Origin: Atopsyche davidsoni
Taxonomy: Eukaryota; Arthropoda; Insecta; Trichoptera; Hydrobiosidae
Reading direction: 5' to 3'
Assembly (NCBI GenBank): GCA_022113835.1
Contig: JAILWY010000002.1
Location: forward strand, 1,342,501 to 1,406,500
DNA length: 64,000 nt
How positions within the stretch are numbered: the first letter of the stretch is position 1; every line of letters starts with the position of its first letter. This document shows, in pieces, positions 21,901 to 35,100 of this stretch. The translations under genes were made by a program, and so were the position numbers. A model generated the notes under the pieces. That model did not search any database. It worked only from the letters and a program-made list of their open reading frames with translations, and was not told where the DNA came from.

Positions 21901-23013
21901 CGACAAAGAGACTGCGAGGATTTATACTGTCGATAAAAGAAATATATATTGCTACTTTGCTAATGCAGTCTATACATACAGTGAAACAACCGATAATTGA
22001 ATGGTAACTGGCCAATAGCGTCTTCTTTTGCATTGTTTACGTATTGGCTAATTACAAATTGGTTGTGTTGCAGCGTGTGCTGGCCTTTGGTAGAGCTATC
22101 CAAGTACACATTAAAAATTAGCATTTTTTACAAAAACATATTTAATAAATTAAAACCGTTTACTAATGTCCATTACCCCGATTCATATTTTATAATTTTA
22201 CGAGCTTAGAAATATTAAGAATACTGCGATACATAAAAATGAAACCATATTAAAAAAAATTGTCCTGTAAAATGAGAATACAAAATGAATGTGCATATTC
22301 TATCATAATGATACAATTTTTATTGACCTCATTCCTAATGTAGATATCGGCTTGGCTTGTACTTTGATCCAATACACATTATTATACTCGTTGAAGATAA
22401 TTAGTCGCTTCAAATCCAGGCATTTGCATATATACTCAGTAAATTCACTCAGCTCTTTATCATTGTTATTTGGTCCTTACTTATTGCTTTCATTAATTCT
22501 TCGACTTAAAAGGGTTTTTTTTACACATATTTTTCCCAACACAAACTTAACAAGAAAAACAGAGAAACTCATTTACGCTACCACCTAAGCCACATCTTGT
22601 AAGCCCCACAACCTGCGCGCAGGATCAAGGGATAGACACACACTGTATTGTAAGCATAGCCTTAACATCTATTGTAAATTAACATAAAAGAAAATAAAGA
22701 ATCTTGGAATTTTAATGATTTTTTTATAGATACATTAACATTTTAGAAATCTCGAACCTTACCCTATTCACAATCTTAAACAGGTGTAAATATTTCAGGT
22801 GCAACCAATATGAACAATACTTTCAGAATAATTTGTAGTTTTCTATTTTGTCAAATATCATTTAAACATTGCAAATACTGTATGAATGATTTGCCTGTGG
22901 AAAAATTTATACAAAATCAAATCCAGTAAAATCATAGTAATTTGATATTGTCTGCGTTGATTAAGTTACTTGGGTATTAAGCTATTTGAAGTTCCCGTGA
23001 CGGGCCCATCTTC

Positions 23014-23095
23014 GTGGATTTTGCTGATGATTTTGATTTTTTAAAAAATCCCCCGAGGATGGTCCCAACACGGTGACCGAAACGTTGGATGATTG
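23014..23095 (+). repeat. Hammerhead-like fragment of a Penelope-type retroelement
   Basis: The stretch CCGAGGATGGTCCCAACACG then GTGACC then GAAACG (23053-23084) has the order of a type I hammerhead core as carried by Penelope-like elements: a CUGANGA-like box (here CCGAGGA, with one core base changed), stem II formed by GGTC and GACC, then GAAAC. An additional perfect CTGATGA occurs at 23024-23030. The altered core base suggests it no longer cleaves. Confidence 0.5.
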
Positions 23096-23262
23096 AAAAC
23101 TAAATGCAGCTCAACACGCAAGAAATTAAAAACAACCTTGACACCTTCTCTTCGTTATTTTAACAATTTGATTTTTAGTCGATGTATGTGGGTTGTTTTT
23201 GGAAATCGCATTTCCAAGGGAATTAAAGACCACTCTGAAATTTATTTTATAGTTATTTTTGA

Positions 23263-23287
23263 GTTAGGTTAGGTTAGGTTAGGTTAG
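23263..23287 (+). repeat. Short interstitial (TTAGG)n repeat
   Basis: About five consecutive GGTTA/TTAGG units. TTAGG is the ancestral arthropod telomere repeat; short runs also occur as ordinary microsatellites, so this does not mark a telomere. Confidence 0.85.
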
Positions 23288-23967
23288 TTATAGTTATTTT
23301 TGGGTAAAACGTAATGAATCTAAGTCTCTAAAATTAATTTCTAGAAGTTTCGATTGAAGTCACAAATATTATAGTGTGACCAAACTTTGACGGAATTTTT
23401 TTTTGAGTAGAATTGCACTATGTACTTAATTTTTTTAACTTCATTATTTTGGTGACTAATGTAACTGAAACTTGTTTAGAAGTATAACTTATTCTGAAAT
23501 AATACATATATCATCACCATACCAAAAACCCTGGTTGAGAAACCAGAACTAATTTTTTTTTGCAATAATTTTATGTCATGTATAGTTTATGTTTTTTATG
23601 CGTAAATTGCCTCGCAGTCAAGACATTTATGTATAGACTATTTATGGAATATTTACTGGGTTAATTTCAGCGGTTCTGTAATCGATATTATTGATCTACT
23701 TATCACGTGAATATCCATTTCACTGTAGTCGAGAGCCGTGCCAGTGTGGCGGGGCAGTGCGCCTACTCCGCGAGGACTGGCCAGACCCAAGCCGAGGTCA
23801 TCCGTTGCTCAAGCGAAGACGAGATAACTTAGCAAAAAATAAATAAATTTTGTCTGCAAATGCATGGTCACCGCAACCATATCACACCTGATTTTTGATG
23901 CTCGGACCAAGCTGCCGAAACTACAAAGGCAATTTCTGATTGGCTCCTGTACCAGTAGTGGTGGCTT

Positions 23968-24082
23968 TATATACACTCTAGTAACCTCGCGTCCGTGTGC
24001 GCCGAGTAATCAACAATTTAATTTCATTTCTAACGCGTACTTCTTTAGGTTGCCTTACTCGCCGGGTGTTGCCGGTTTTCTT
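23968..24082 (+). promoter_or_regulatory. Promoter and non-coding first exon of MGST1 copy 2
   Basis: TTTATATAC (TATATA at 23968-23973) sits about 30 bases upstream of a GC-richer stretch that ends in a strong donor, TT followed by GTAAGTAT at 24083. A matching acceptor, TTTTCAG, ends at 24306, 34 bases before the start codon. This predicts a 5' UTR exon of about 80 bases and an intron at 24083-24306, which MGST1 copy 1 does not appear to have. Confidence 0.5.
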
Positions 24083-24340
24083 GTAAGTATCGCTTCATAA
24101 TACTAATAATTATCTAGTAGTACTCATTGGTTCTTTATTGTTAATTTGTCACAAGCACGTAAGTATTTTACAAGAAAGATTTTCATTTGAGTTCGTGTTT
24201 ATGTTATTTTGTGGTTATCTATAATCCATGCCGGCGAGTGTACTCTGCGATCAAAGTTCACCTCTATTGATTTATATAATGTAATTAATGTCCGTTGAAT
24301 TTTCAGGTTCTTCTAAGTAAGCTGAAATATAACCGCAAAA

Positions 24341-25446
24341 ATGGCCGTGAATGATGTTTTTTCCTTCAACAACCCGGCGTATAATTCTTTTGTGTTTTAT
24401 TCGTCGGTTCTTGGCCTCAAGATGCTCTTGATGTCGGTTTTGACCGCACGTCAGAGGTTCTCGAAGAAGGTGAGTTCTTATCTGGTTCACTGAGATAAAC
24501 TAACTCGCGTACTTGTTTTGTGAGAAATTTGATTGCTTATTTTCGATAACTGAACACATTAGTGAAGAAATAAAATGATATTGCGTTTGCATTACCACTA
24601 CTAATAAATATTTCTTGAGAAGTTAGTCCACAATGTTTGAATATATTTCCAAATTCTCATTCTCATGCTTGTAATTGGTTAGGCTCAATTACTGATGTCT
24701 CCAGGCGGACAAGATTAAATTTTAAATAAGGTTGCTTGTTTTTGGGGTTGTCCTTCCCGATTTACTGCAATTCCTTGGGTGCAAATGCTAATACAAATTA
24801 TTTTTCCTTTTAAACGCAAGATTAACAAAAAAAGATTCAGTAAAGTTCTTATAATCCTAAAGGCAAGATTAAGTAATTACTCTGTGTAAAATATCTTTAA
24901 AAAACACGAAGATTGAAATGGTCACCACAGCTTTTACATTGACTATAGCTTGCAAAAGCAATAAATGTATTCACATATGCTTCCATGATTTACTCTTATT
25001 GCAGGCCTTTATCAACCCAGAAGATACTGCTGCATATAAGATAAAGACTAAAGTTGACGATGATGTAGAACGTGTCAGAAGGTAATCTAATTTATTATAT
25101 ATTCACAAATTATATTTCTCACGTCCATCCATATGCCTAAACAAATTTCTTGATGACTCCAAGAGCAGTTGAAAAACAATATTTATATTTCAGGGCTCAC
25201 ATGAACGACTTGGAAAACATCACCGTATTCATGTTTGTGTGTAGTTTGTACCTTCTCACAAATCCTGCTCCGAAGACTGCCGTCATGCTGATGCGTGCAT
25301 TTACCTTGTCAAGATTCATTCACACGCTTGTGTATGCCGTGGTCGTCGTTCCCCAACCGGCCCGTGCTGTTTCTTGGTTTGTGGGCTACGGCATCACCAT
25401 CTTCATGGCTGGAAAGACCGCCATGAATTTCATTGGTTTCATGTAA
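24341..25446 (+). CDS. MGST1: Microsomal glutathione S-transferase 1, copy 2
   Basis: Three exons: 24341-24469, 25005-25081, 25194-25446; phases 0 and 2; 459 nt, 152 residues, exactly the length of copy 1 despite different exon 1 and exon 2 sizes (43 against 40 codons, 77 against 95 nt). It is a MAPEG membrane enzyme conjugating glutathione to lipophilic electrophiles. Shared signatures are LGLKMLLMSVLTARQRF at the end of exon 1, FINPEDT, DVERVRRAHMNDLENI over the second junction, and RFIHTLVYAVVVVPQPARAV in exon 3. It looks closer to typical MGST1 than copy 1 in exon 2, where copy 1 has six extra residues (FGHKKF region). Both copies are intact, so both are likely expressed, under visibly different promoters. 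Confidence 0.95.
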
Positions 25447-25693
25447 TAAGCAATATACTGTTGGTCTAAGCTAGTTGGCTACATATTGTAGTATCAAAAA
25501 AAACCTGGCTTGTGCCGCACTTGAATTGCGATCTGTAATGTGGGACTCTTTAAAATGAACATCTATAAATTGGGAAATCACAAAATACCGATGGTCCAAT
25601 GTGCATTTATTTTATTAAAGTTATTTGTAATACACCATTTTGATTATATTGTATTGAATTGGTTAAAATCTTGAACACTGATTATCTCAAAAT

Positions 25694-25699
25694 AATAAA
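25694..25699 (+). terminator. Poly(A) signal of MGST1 copy 2
   Basis: AATAAA about 250 bases downstream of the stop codon at 25446. Confidence 0.5.
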
Positions 25700-28600
25700 A
25701 TTTATACTAAAGTACAACATAGACAAATCAAATTTGTAGCAAAAAATATATTTTTTACTGTGGCCTATTTGACTATAATATTTTAATAGATTGAAATAAT
25801 CAACTATTTTTATCATGATGTGCCTTTATTGCAATTAATTATAAGTAAATGTAGCTAAAATATATATCAATTTTGTGCAATTCTGTTATCTAAGAAATTA
25901 TATGTATATTTTTTTAACGATTCACTTTACATATTTTTTTATATTAAAATGAAATTAATACAATGAACAATTGTTTTTATTTATAACGTTTGAGTAAAAT
26001 TATCACTTTACTAATATTCAGGGCCTATTATCAGTTCTCTAAAGTATGGACTTTTGCATATTTATTAGACAATTGTTTTAGGCCCTGCTTATGTCGACGG
26101 CGACTGCAAGACAAAAAAATGTTATAATTAATTTAACTATGTCAGTATCAATATTCCCATAATGAAGGTCATCAATGTTGAAGGATGACACTGCCAAAAA
26201 AGAACCCTGGACTTGATAGTAGTCTAGCTGATGCGACTGGAAAACATTTCATTACCTAGACACAGATGGAGAATGGATGGCCTTAAGTCCATTTCAGCTT
26301 GTTGACCCGCAGATGTGCACAGGTAGAAGTTAATTCCACCGCAATTCAAGATAAATTAAGTAAAGGGAACATTTCATAATTTTTAATGAAAAAATTCAAA
26401 TGTGCCTAAATCAAAAATCATTTGAGTTACAACGATATTCTAGCATATAAATAAATAAGGAACTAAAAAAAAAAAAAAAACAGGAAAACATTTTTAATTT
26501 AACATTTTTATTGAGAACAACAAAAAATAAAAAAAACATACAAAAAAAGTGTAACACAATGCAAAGAAAAAAATCGTGAAATTGAAAATAAAATTTTAAA
26601 AAAATGTAAGCATAACACAACAAAAAATAAACAATTTTTTTTCTGGTTCAAAGACGACATGATATAATTTACTATAAATATTGTTTGAGATCTCTGGCCC
26701 CTATTCTTCGTGGTTCAGGCACCGATATGCTAGATTTTTTGCTAGATGACTACTAGATTTGTGCACCAAGTAAAAGAGCTTAGAAATTGATAGCACAAGT
26801 TAACAAAAAGTCTAGCGTATCAAGCTCTCATAGTTTTGCTTGTGTGTGTATGTTGCCAATATCTAAAAAAAATCAACTCATTTGCTGCGCAAAGATATTT
26901 AACTCTTAATAATTATAGGTCAAGTCTCAAATTACAACCGTTTTCAACAAAGAATTGCAATAAATATATTTGTTTGAGCCAGTGCTCACTAAAGTCCTCT
27001 GCACATGTCGCGACACAACTTTTAAAGTAAACAGCGCAAAATAAAACACTATTGGCTAATTGCATATCGGTTGCAAGTTGTGTCGCAATGTGTGAATCCT
27101 ACGAATAACTCAAAGAAGACGCATTCCTAAGCTGGCGCAGCAAATGTGTTTTATTTAATTTCAATGTTAGTAAAAATATTTATTTGGAATGATTTACTTT
27201 GAGTATGACCAATAGATAATATTTTTGATTTTGGCGTAAAAAAATACATCCGAAATATTGATTTATAGACGAGCCATTTAAAGAGTGGATAGTTAGCACT
27301 TGTAAGTTTTTAACAATAGATTATTGAAAAAGGGTCTGTAATATATTCATGCGCATACCAAAATCAAGCGTCTTTTTAAAAAAGCATAAAATATGCTTGT
27401 CTTTCATTTGGACATTGCTTATTGTATCTTTGTATTTACAAAGAGGTCATTTTTATATTTTTCGTGCTGGTTTGTTATGTACTTGAAGCTGTAAACCAAT
27501 TTATTTTAAAAGTACTAATTTTACTTGGGTGTATTTAAATCAAATAGGTAAAATTACATTTCACAACCCAGAACTTTTTACTATTCATTTTTGTCGGCCT
27601 GGAAAAATACAAACACTAGTTTTCGTGAGCATTTATACTTGATTTTCAATAGCCACAATCAACTGTTGCAGGGCCAAAACCCTACGTCAACTTTAGACAG
27701 CAGGTTGACTATTATTATATCAATTGCCATAAGTTGATAGTAAATATCACATGTATAATTTGTACTGATAGATGAAGTATAGACTAGTGAAACAAACATG
27801 AGTTAAATAATATTAGTTTGGGATTTAATTTTTAAGACAAGAATCAAATTACTGTTCTCGTAGTAAAAAGTTGAAGGTCTTGATCGCCAAGCCAACTGAT
27901 TATTTTTTTAAATTATCTCGTGTTGTGAGAATACAGTGTGATATGCAACATCGACTTATTACTATTCTTTTGATTTTCTGTAAACTTAGTTGAAACATTC
28001 TCTGGAAGGGGCCTGCTAATTTTTCAACGTGAGACACAATTGTAAATACCTATTTTATAAAATCAAAACCGAAGTGCTTGCAAACTAAAATAAAAATGCT
28101 AAAAAATAAACAACACCATAAACCAATAAATTGTCACACTGAACCTATCGTAGATATATTTCTTTAGCATAAGTACACTAAAAGCTCAGGTAATATAATA
28201 CGAACTAAACTAAGCTAGGTAGGTATAGAAGGCAGCCAGTACATCATCTCCGTGATACAACACGTTCATCTCAAAATCGTCAAACCATCATGGGGTATAG
28301 ATAAAACTAAAAATAATATGAATGAAAATAAAAGAGAAAGATGAGAGTGATAACAGATAAATAGAAAATAAACTCATCGTTTATAGTTTAAAAAAAATTA
28401 TACTTTTAAATACTTTTGGGTTCACAAATTTCATCAGATATTGCTTCGTAAAAAAAGACAATGAAAAATTATCTTCGTGCAACTCAAAATATATTTCTTC
28501 TATTTATTTTTTGGCAGAAGGTAAAAAATACTTTCATTGATCTTCTGCCTAGTGTTGTAGCCTGATGAAGTATTCTCAATACATTTGTTTCCCTTGTAAA

Positions 28601-30940
28601 AGCTTTGGATTTTGTAACAACGCAGGTGTGTCTTGAAAGACGATGTACACACTGATCTTTCTTTTAAATAGTGGCAATATTAAATTTTCATGCATAAACC
28701 CTGTGTCAGTTTTTAAAATATTTAAAAGAAACGTAAATAGCTTAAAAACCATAAATAAAATCCTACTACTATGATTATGAAGTACTGCACATGCTACAAC
28801 ATGTTTTATAATAAAAACATTGACATGAACATCCCAGAGGCAACACTTTTTGCTATCAGCATGAGGTATGGTACAATAAGATTTAAAAATCCAATCTACT
28901 ACGATACTTTTCACCAAGACATCTGTAAACTAAGAAATTAAGATGAATGCATTTAAACACAAATTATATAATTTGGATATGCTCCATGAATTGAAGTAAC
29001 ATTTTTGCTAAGTAATGTTTACTTTTAAAAAATAGACAATTCCCAGCCACCTGTAAACAGAAACTGCAGATATATAATTCTTCTAGTATCTACGTTTTGG
29101 CTTAAACTTATTTTTGATATGAATTCTCGCAAACACCATTATTTGAATATAATTTATACTTATGTTGCGGAGCCTTACACTATCAGGCTTCCCTTATATT
29201 GTACGTAATATAAAGAATAGTGTTTTGGCAATTTAATGGCTATAGAGTTTTCAGAGATCACTGAAATTATACCAACTTACCTCACAATTGAATCTCCTCA
29301 TATTTACATTATTACTATCATATGTTGATCGTCCTCTTTAATATAATAATGCCAGATAATCCAATATCTACTCACGAATGCGATTCCAATTATTCTTTCT
29401 TTCTCTAATTGTACCGGTGTACATTAATACAAAAGAGATAGCTTTTTATTTGACACATTGAAAAGAAAACAATTTTTGCAACTTTACTTACAAAGCTACT
29501 CCATCAAAAACAATATTTGTATATTTTATTTTGCCATACAAACCAGTGAAAAAACAAATATTTGTTTTTTTTATTAATTTAGGGTTTTTTTAAGTTATGG
29601 TAACTGTATGCCCAACTTTTGAAGACTGATTATGAATTAAATCACAAATATTGAAAAAAATATTTCCCTTATTAATTGACAAAATATATGCAGCATCAAG
29701 TCTTTATTTTTAGTAATATGTTTTTTTTTGTTGTCTATTCTACTGTGAATGTCTATGGTTTTTTTAATCACAAAAATTGTTTTTTTCTAAATCGATATGG
29801 TGACAGATCAATTTCGGAAAATGCTAAAAATCTTCTAAGGTATGAAATAACTTGTCTAAAACACAAGAAACCACACTTAAAAGATTTGTCGTAGTTGTTT
29901 TTTTTTATTGTTTCTCATACTTATTCAGCCTCGTAGCCAAAAATATATTACAACAATATCGCATGCTTCAAACAAATCGGATCAATAAATTGATTATTCG
30001 CAGAACTTCTGACCGGAACGAAACATACAAAAAACTATTTTTTGAGGATTTCAAATTTGTATTTTTTTTATAAAAAAGGCCAATTAATGCTCATTTACAA
30101 CAAAATCTCAGTTTAAGTCACTAGATGTAAGTAATTGGAAATATTAAAAATAGGTTTTATATAAAATAACCTTTTTTAATAGATCTGTATCTTAGATAGG
30201 TATATATTGATTTCTCCATAACCACGTCAGATATATTTACACTATATATGGTTTTTGATAATAACGTCGACCCTCGATTGTTAATTCAATTGAAAATGTA
30301 CGTTGGAATATAGATGTAAGGGATATCAGTAGACACTATTGTGTTGATAAGTACAAGATATGTACGAAATAATGTCTGTGAGAAACGTTTCAAATATATT
30401 TACTGGGACATTAGTCATAATTTTAATTAACTTATAGAACATGTAATGCTTCCTATTTAGCATATAAGAGACATCTACGGCTGGCATCCCTTTTATTATC
30501 TCTCAAAGTTTCTCTTGATTCTTTAAGTCACTGTTTCAACTGATGTACGTAAACTGAATTAAAAAAACCCAACTTGACCGATAAATGTATATATGCTTAA
30601 ATCAGAGACGCTTCAAAACTTGGTGCTCTCAGTTTGTATGCAAAGTTTAAGACTTAGATTCTTAAAGTCGAGTAACCGATGTCTTCTTGACAAAGTAAAG
30701 TTTGCTTAGGATTCCGTTAATTACTAAAATGACAAATATATCCATCATCAGACAACAGCAGATTAAGGAATGGCTAAAACTAATGAATTTCATCGTGCCA
30801 CCTTCACGTAGGCCAAATATGAACACTTCAATTTACATAATATGGCTTTTTTATAAATACATGCAAGTGATTCCAACCTTCTTAAAAACATTTAAACCCT
30901 TTGGTAAAACGTAAATTTTAGCTCAAAATAATATTGGATA

Positions 30941-30946
30941 TTTATT
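30941..30946 (-). terminator. Candidate poly(A) signal of PPM1
   Basis: Minus-strand AATAAA about 1.2 kb beyond the constitutive PPM1 stop at 32136. Plausible but not unique. Confidence 0.3.
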
Positions 30947-32135
30947 ATTTTTTACAAAAAAAATTACACTGGATTTTCAAAATACATAAAACAGTCACTC
31001 AGCACACATTGTGTAAAATATAAATTATTGAGTGATAGATAAAATTTTGATATGATTATGAAAATACACAATTTGTATAAATAATTATAAAAGAACGCAT
31101 GAATTTTTATCGAGACATTGTGTACATCGCACAAAGTAAATGTTTGTACTAAGGTAAGATATAGTTTTATTTTAATATTTGATCTTTGTGCGTTCCGACA
31201 GAGCCATTTTAAGATCTCCGGTATTTGCTGTCATAGTCGTTCAAGTTGTTTTTCAGCAACAATGCAATACCATATTAAGAAAAGGAAGTGAAAACAATCG
31301 GCACTTTTTGTAATAAATTCAACATGGATGTAAAAAAATTCACTTTTTAAAAGATCTTACGAGATATAAGTGGCACGGGTTGCACTCAATTAAAACTTTT
31401 CGAATCTATTGAAGATTGTTTATAAAAATATAACATTTGTTCCAAACAAAATTTAAAATCGTTCAGAAATATTTTTTTTTTTACGAAAATGTTAAATATG
31501 TATCAAGACAGCTGCCTTTGACAAGTTCTTAGTTAAATCTTATACCAATCTATACATTTTTAAAGTCATTGTCTCGACAATTATGGTGAGACAGAACTAG
31601 CTAAGACAGAGATCTGAAATATTTATCATCGTGTATATGTCACCTTCAATTAGCTGTAATGTGCCATGTTATGTAATGCAAATTGTATTTAAACCATCAA
31701 TCTGTGAGAATTATACATATATCACATATGACGGCTGCCTATTCTTTAAGCATTACCTGAATGCCTCAAAACAACTAGGGCTACATAATTAGTGACATAC
31801 GATAAAGGTGCCCAGTCCGGCAGATTCTGAAAGCAGCTTATACCGTATATCACTCCTTTCTATATGCTACATTGTTACATATTATGTAACGTTTGAATAT
31901 AATTTATAATGCATGTGCCGCGAGGACTGAGAGCTACGCTATATTACCCACCATCTAACATGTCACATTACAGCTGCCTGGGTGTCTGTTTCATCTCCTG
32001 TTATTCACATTGCCTGGTATGGGGTTTTTACTTATATAATGGTTAACAAAGTTTGGTACGAATTTTATATAACAAAATTGCATAAAAGTCAATATTTTCA
32101 ATCACATATCCTTCAGTCTACGTACTGCAGGGTGA

Positions 32136-35100
32136 TTACGACGTTTCTGTCTCCTCCTTGACGGATTCTTCATCAGTTTCTGTTATCCCCATCTCACTCA
32201 TGTACTTCTCCATTAGCGTCCACCTGAAACACCACATGGATTATTTAATGCATACTCATTATGAACATTTTTGCTTCGTATCAAATCCGACTAAACTTAA
32301 AACAGAAGAATTGCATTCGTTTGGTATTGTCGGTTGAAGGTGCTATCATTGAAAACACTTCAGAGGACATCCCTGCCCAGATAAACCGAGTTAAGGGATG
32401 CAATGGAGGAGTGTGCTTGTAAATTTCTTTTTGTTATTTATAACGTATTGTTATTTCTTCGAAAAATATCTGGTCTAGAAGAGGTGAAGAATTCAATCTC
32501 GAAGAAGTCCGTTCCAGATAGTATTCAGAGAGGAGTTTTAAAATTTCAGCCCGAAAAAATTCAGTATAGGCAATTATCGGTAAATGCGAACTATGTATCT
32601 CTAAAGTGAGTACGAAAAGGTGACGAATTTAATTTAAGCTGGACTCACTTGTCATACAGTCCTCCTCCAGGAATAAGCTCAGGTATTGTGCGCAGTTCTG
32701 TGGCCACTGCTGCCGAGTTCCGCTCTCCCTGTTGTACCATTTCTGGAAACATTACAAGCATCACATTTAACAAAAGGTACAAATAGATTTTTTTCAAAGG
32801 AAATAAAGTACACCGCAAAAGATTTTCATCAGCATGGTGCTCAGGTGGGCCTCGGAAATATGAAAAGGATAAATTGTTTTCTTCAAATGTCTTTATTTTT
32901 GAAAAAGAAATGAAAAGTTGGTTAAAAAATTTGATAGGTCAGAATTTTTCATACGTTAAAATTTGAATTGTCAAAAATAAATTGTTGTGTAATTCTAGAT
33001 AACAGAAATGTCATATAAATGTAACCTTTTTCACTTGAATAGTGAGAATTATTTTTGCTTTAATGTTTGATAATACCTTTGAAGGACAAATAAGCTATAT
33101 TTTTTATATTTTGTTAACTGATTGATTTTATTTATTTCATGTCATGACAAATAACACTTAAAAACTAATAGATCTCAATCCTTCTTTGAGTAATCAATCA
33201 GTATTAATAAAAAAACAAATTTATACGAAAACTAAAAAAAGCGCCTGAAGATATACTCAATTAAGATAATTTGTGAGGTGTTTTTAAATAAATCCCGCTT
33301 TATATGTGTCCCGGCCGGAAATATTCTCACATTCTTGCGCAACTGTTGAGCTTCAGGCTGGAGTATTGAGGTCGCTGTGAGTCTAGTTATAGTGTTTCTT
33401 TCTGAATCAATAAATTTCTGAAAGCAGAAATAAAGATTTCTTTTAAATTTTAAAATAAAACTACTAAAATATGTCAGACTCTACACTTCAAAGGTTGGGC
33501 CGATCTATATTGTTTAATTTATGTGATATTTTAATGACGCCATTCTATAATTTTAATGTAAAAAAAAACACCCCAGACTTGATTTTAAAATGATTTATTT
33601 ATTGATATTCTAAGGGCTTTTTGGTATACTCCTCCAAAGATAATTTTTTTACTTATTACAAAAAACACAGCCACCTTGTTATTTTCAATAAAATATTAGT
33701 TATATAGCTTAAAACAGCTGTTTTTTATGTGGCAATATTTCTTCATGATATACTCTAAGCACAGTATAAACATACAAAAAAAATCAATACATCTAATTAT
33801 GAACCTTGAAGTGAAACCGCGGACGGCATTAAGTCCCACCAGGAAGCCATGCAAGCATTCGGAGTGAAGAACACTGCAGTCGATAGTTGCCAATTATTGT
33901 TCTAGCATTGGAGATCACATAATAAGCTGGCAAGGTGCCAACTCTCAGCCGTGAGCGTTAGGATTAACTTGTTCAAACAATATCATCTTCGTACTGAATC
34001 AACTTCAGGAAATGGCTATTTGATTGTTGAGTGGATACAAATATCAGTTGAAATCTTTACGAATTATATATTGAATTTTATTTTTAAATATTAATGTTTA
34101 ATACATAAATTTTGTATATAATTTGAACACATGCGGCTTATTCGATATTATCAAAATTCATTTTTGAAAAGGCAATCTATTTATACCTGATACATTTATG
34201 AAATGTCAATTTATTTATACCCGATTTCAAAGCTATAGATCAACAAAAGCAATGATTAATTAATTATGTCTCGTAGATAATATAAAACAGTTTTTGTTGA
34301 TTGATCGTAAAATTTATCTAACAAAACATGGCATTAGAAAATAATGCTTTATTCAATCGTATAGTTTATTGTTACTGGGCTCTATAATTATTTTAAAAAT
34401 TCATCATTTTTAGAAAGATAAGATAAAAAATTATATTAGAGATCTGGACAGATGAACACAAGAAAAAAATAAATAAAATTTTAATATTGGCACATTGATT
34501 AAACTGTAAGCTATTGGCCGAGAGTTTGATCTCCGTCATTACTAATTGGTGTCATTTGACTAATGTCTGTTTCGGCTTTGTTAGAAAAAATTGTAGGCAC
34601 TGGCATTGTATCTGCCAACACAATACAATAACATTTTTTTACCGGTTACATGATTATAAAACAAATCAATATGATTAGCCAAATGGCTAGATTGCAATAT
34701 TTTTACAGAGCGCTTTTGCCTTTCAAGGGCTTTGTCACAATATGAGACGCGCTCACTATAAAAATTTTATACCTTTTTGGCTAGTCATACTTGTTTATTT
34801 ATTAAATCAGTTTGTTCTTCTGTCAAGCGGAAGTCATTCGAATTGAAATAATCTGAGGAATCGATTAACCGCTCAGCTCTCAATAGTCAGGGGCTTCACG
34901 AGAATGTGATTAGAGGCATCTGAGATTGTGTGCAGCTGTTGCGTCTCCAAACATGCATTATTTAAGGTTTTTCATCCCTCTGAGCCTGGAAGCGATTTAT
35001 ATATATCTATATAAGTCTACCTAAATAAAGTTAAAATGATAAAAAAGGTTCACATATTAACTTATATGTGTTAATAATATGAATATTCTAACTTAAATAT

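Larger units (their letters stand above)
21481..23960. other. Intergenic between repeat array and MGST1 copy 2
   Basis: It begins with a GC-rich stretch (to about 21660) that may be the degraded end of the array, then AT-rich DNA without a recognised gene. It contains a hammerhead-like repeat fragment (about 23014-23095), a short TTAGG run (23263-23287) and a GC-rich patch at about 23725-23815 upstream of the MGST1 copy 2 promoter. Confidence 0.45.
25447..32135. other. Gene desert between MGST1 copy 2 and PPM1 3' ends
   Basis: About 6.7 kb, AT-rich, between two convergent genes. The left part is the MGST1 copy 2 3' UTR. The right part, from roughly 30940, is probably the long 3' UTR of PPM1, since a minus-strand AATAAA lies at 30941-30946. 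I examined the longer open frames (28576-28917 minus, 29676-29894 plus, 30702-30914 plus): they are low-complexity or rich in F, I, K and N, lack splice contexts and match nothing I know. No RNA gene was recognised. Confidence 0.45.

Noticed and set aside
28200..28290. Short coding-like minus-strand stretch (FDDFEMNVLYHGDDVLAAF)
   Set aside because: Only 22 codons between two stops, with no acceptor to bring an upstream exon in frame.
28576..28917. 113-residue minus-strand frame
   Set aside because: Composition of a chance AT-rich frame, no splice or promoter context, no family match.
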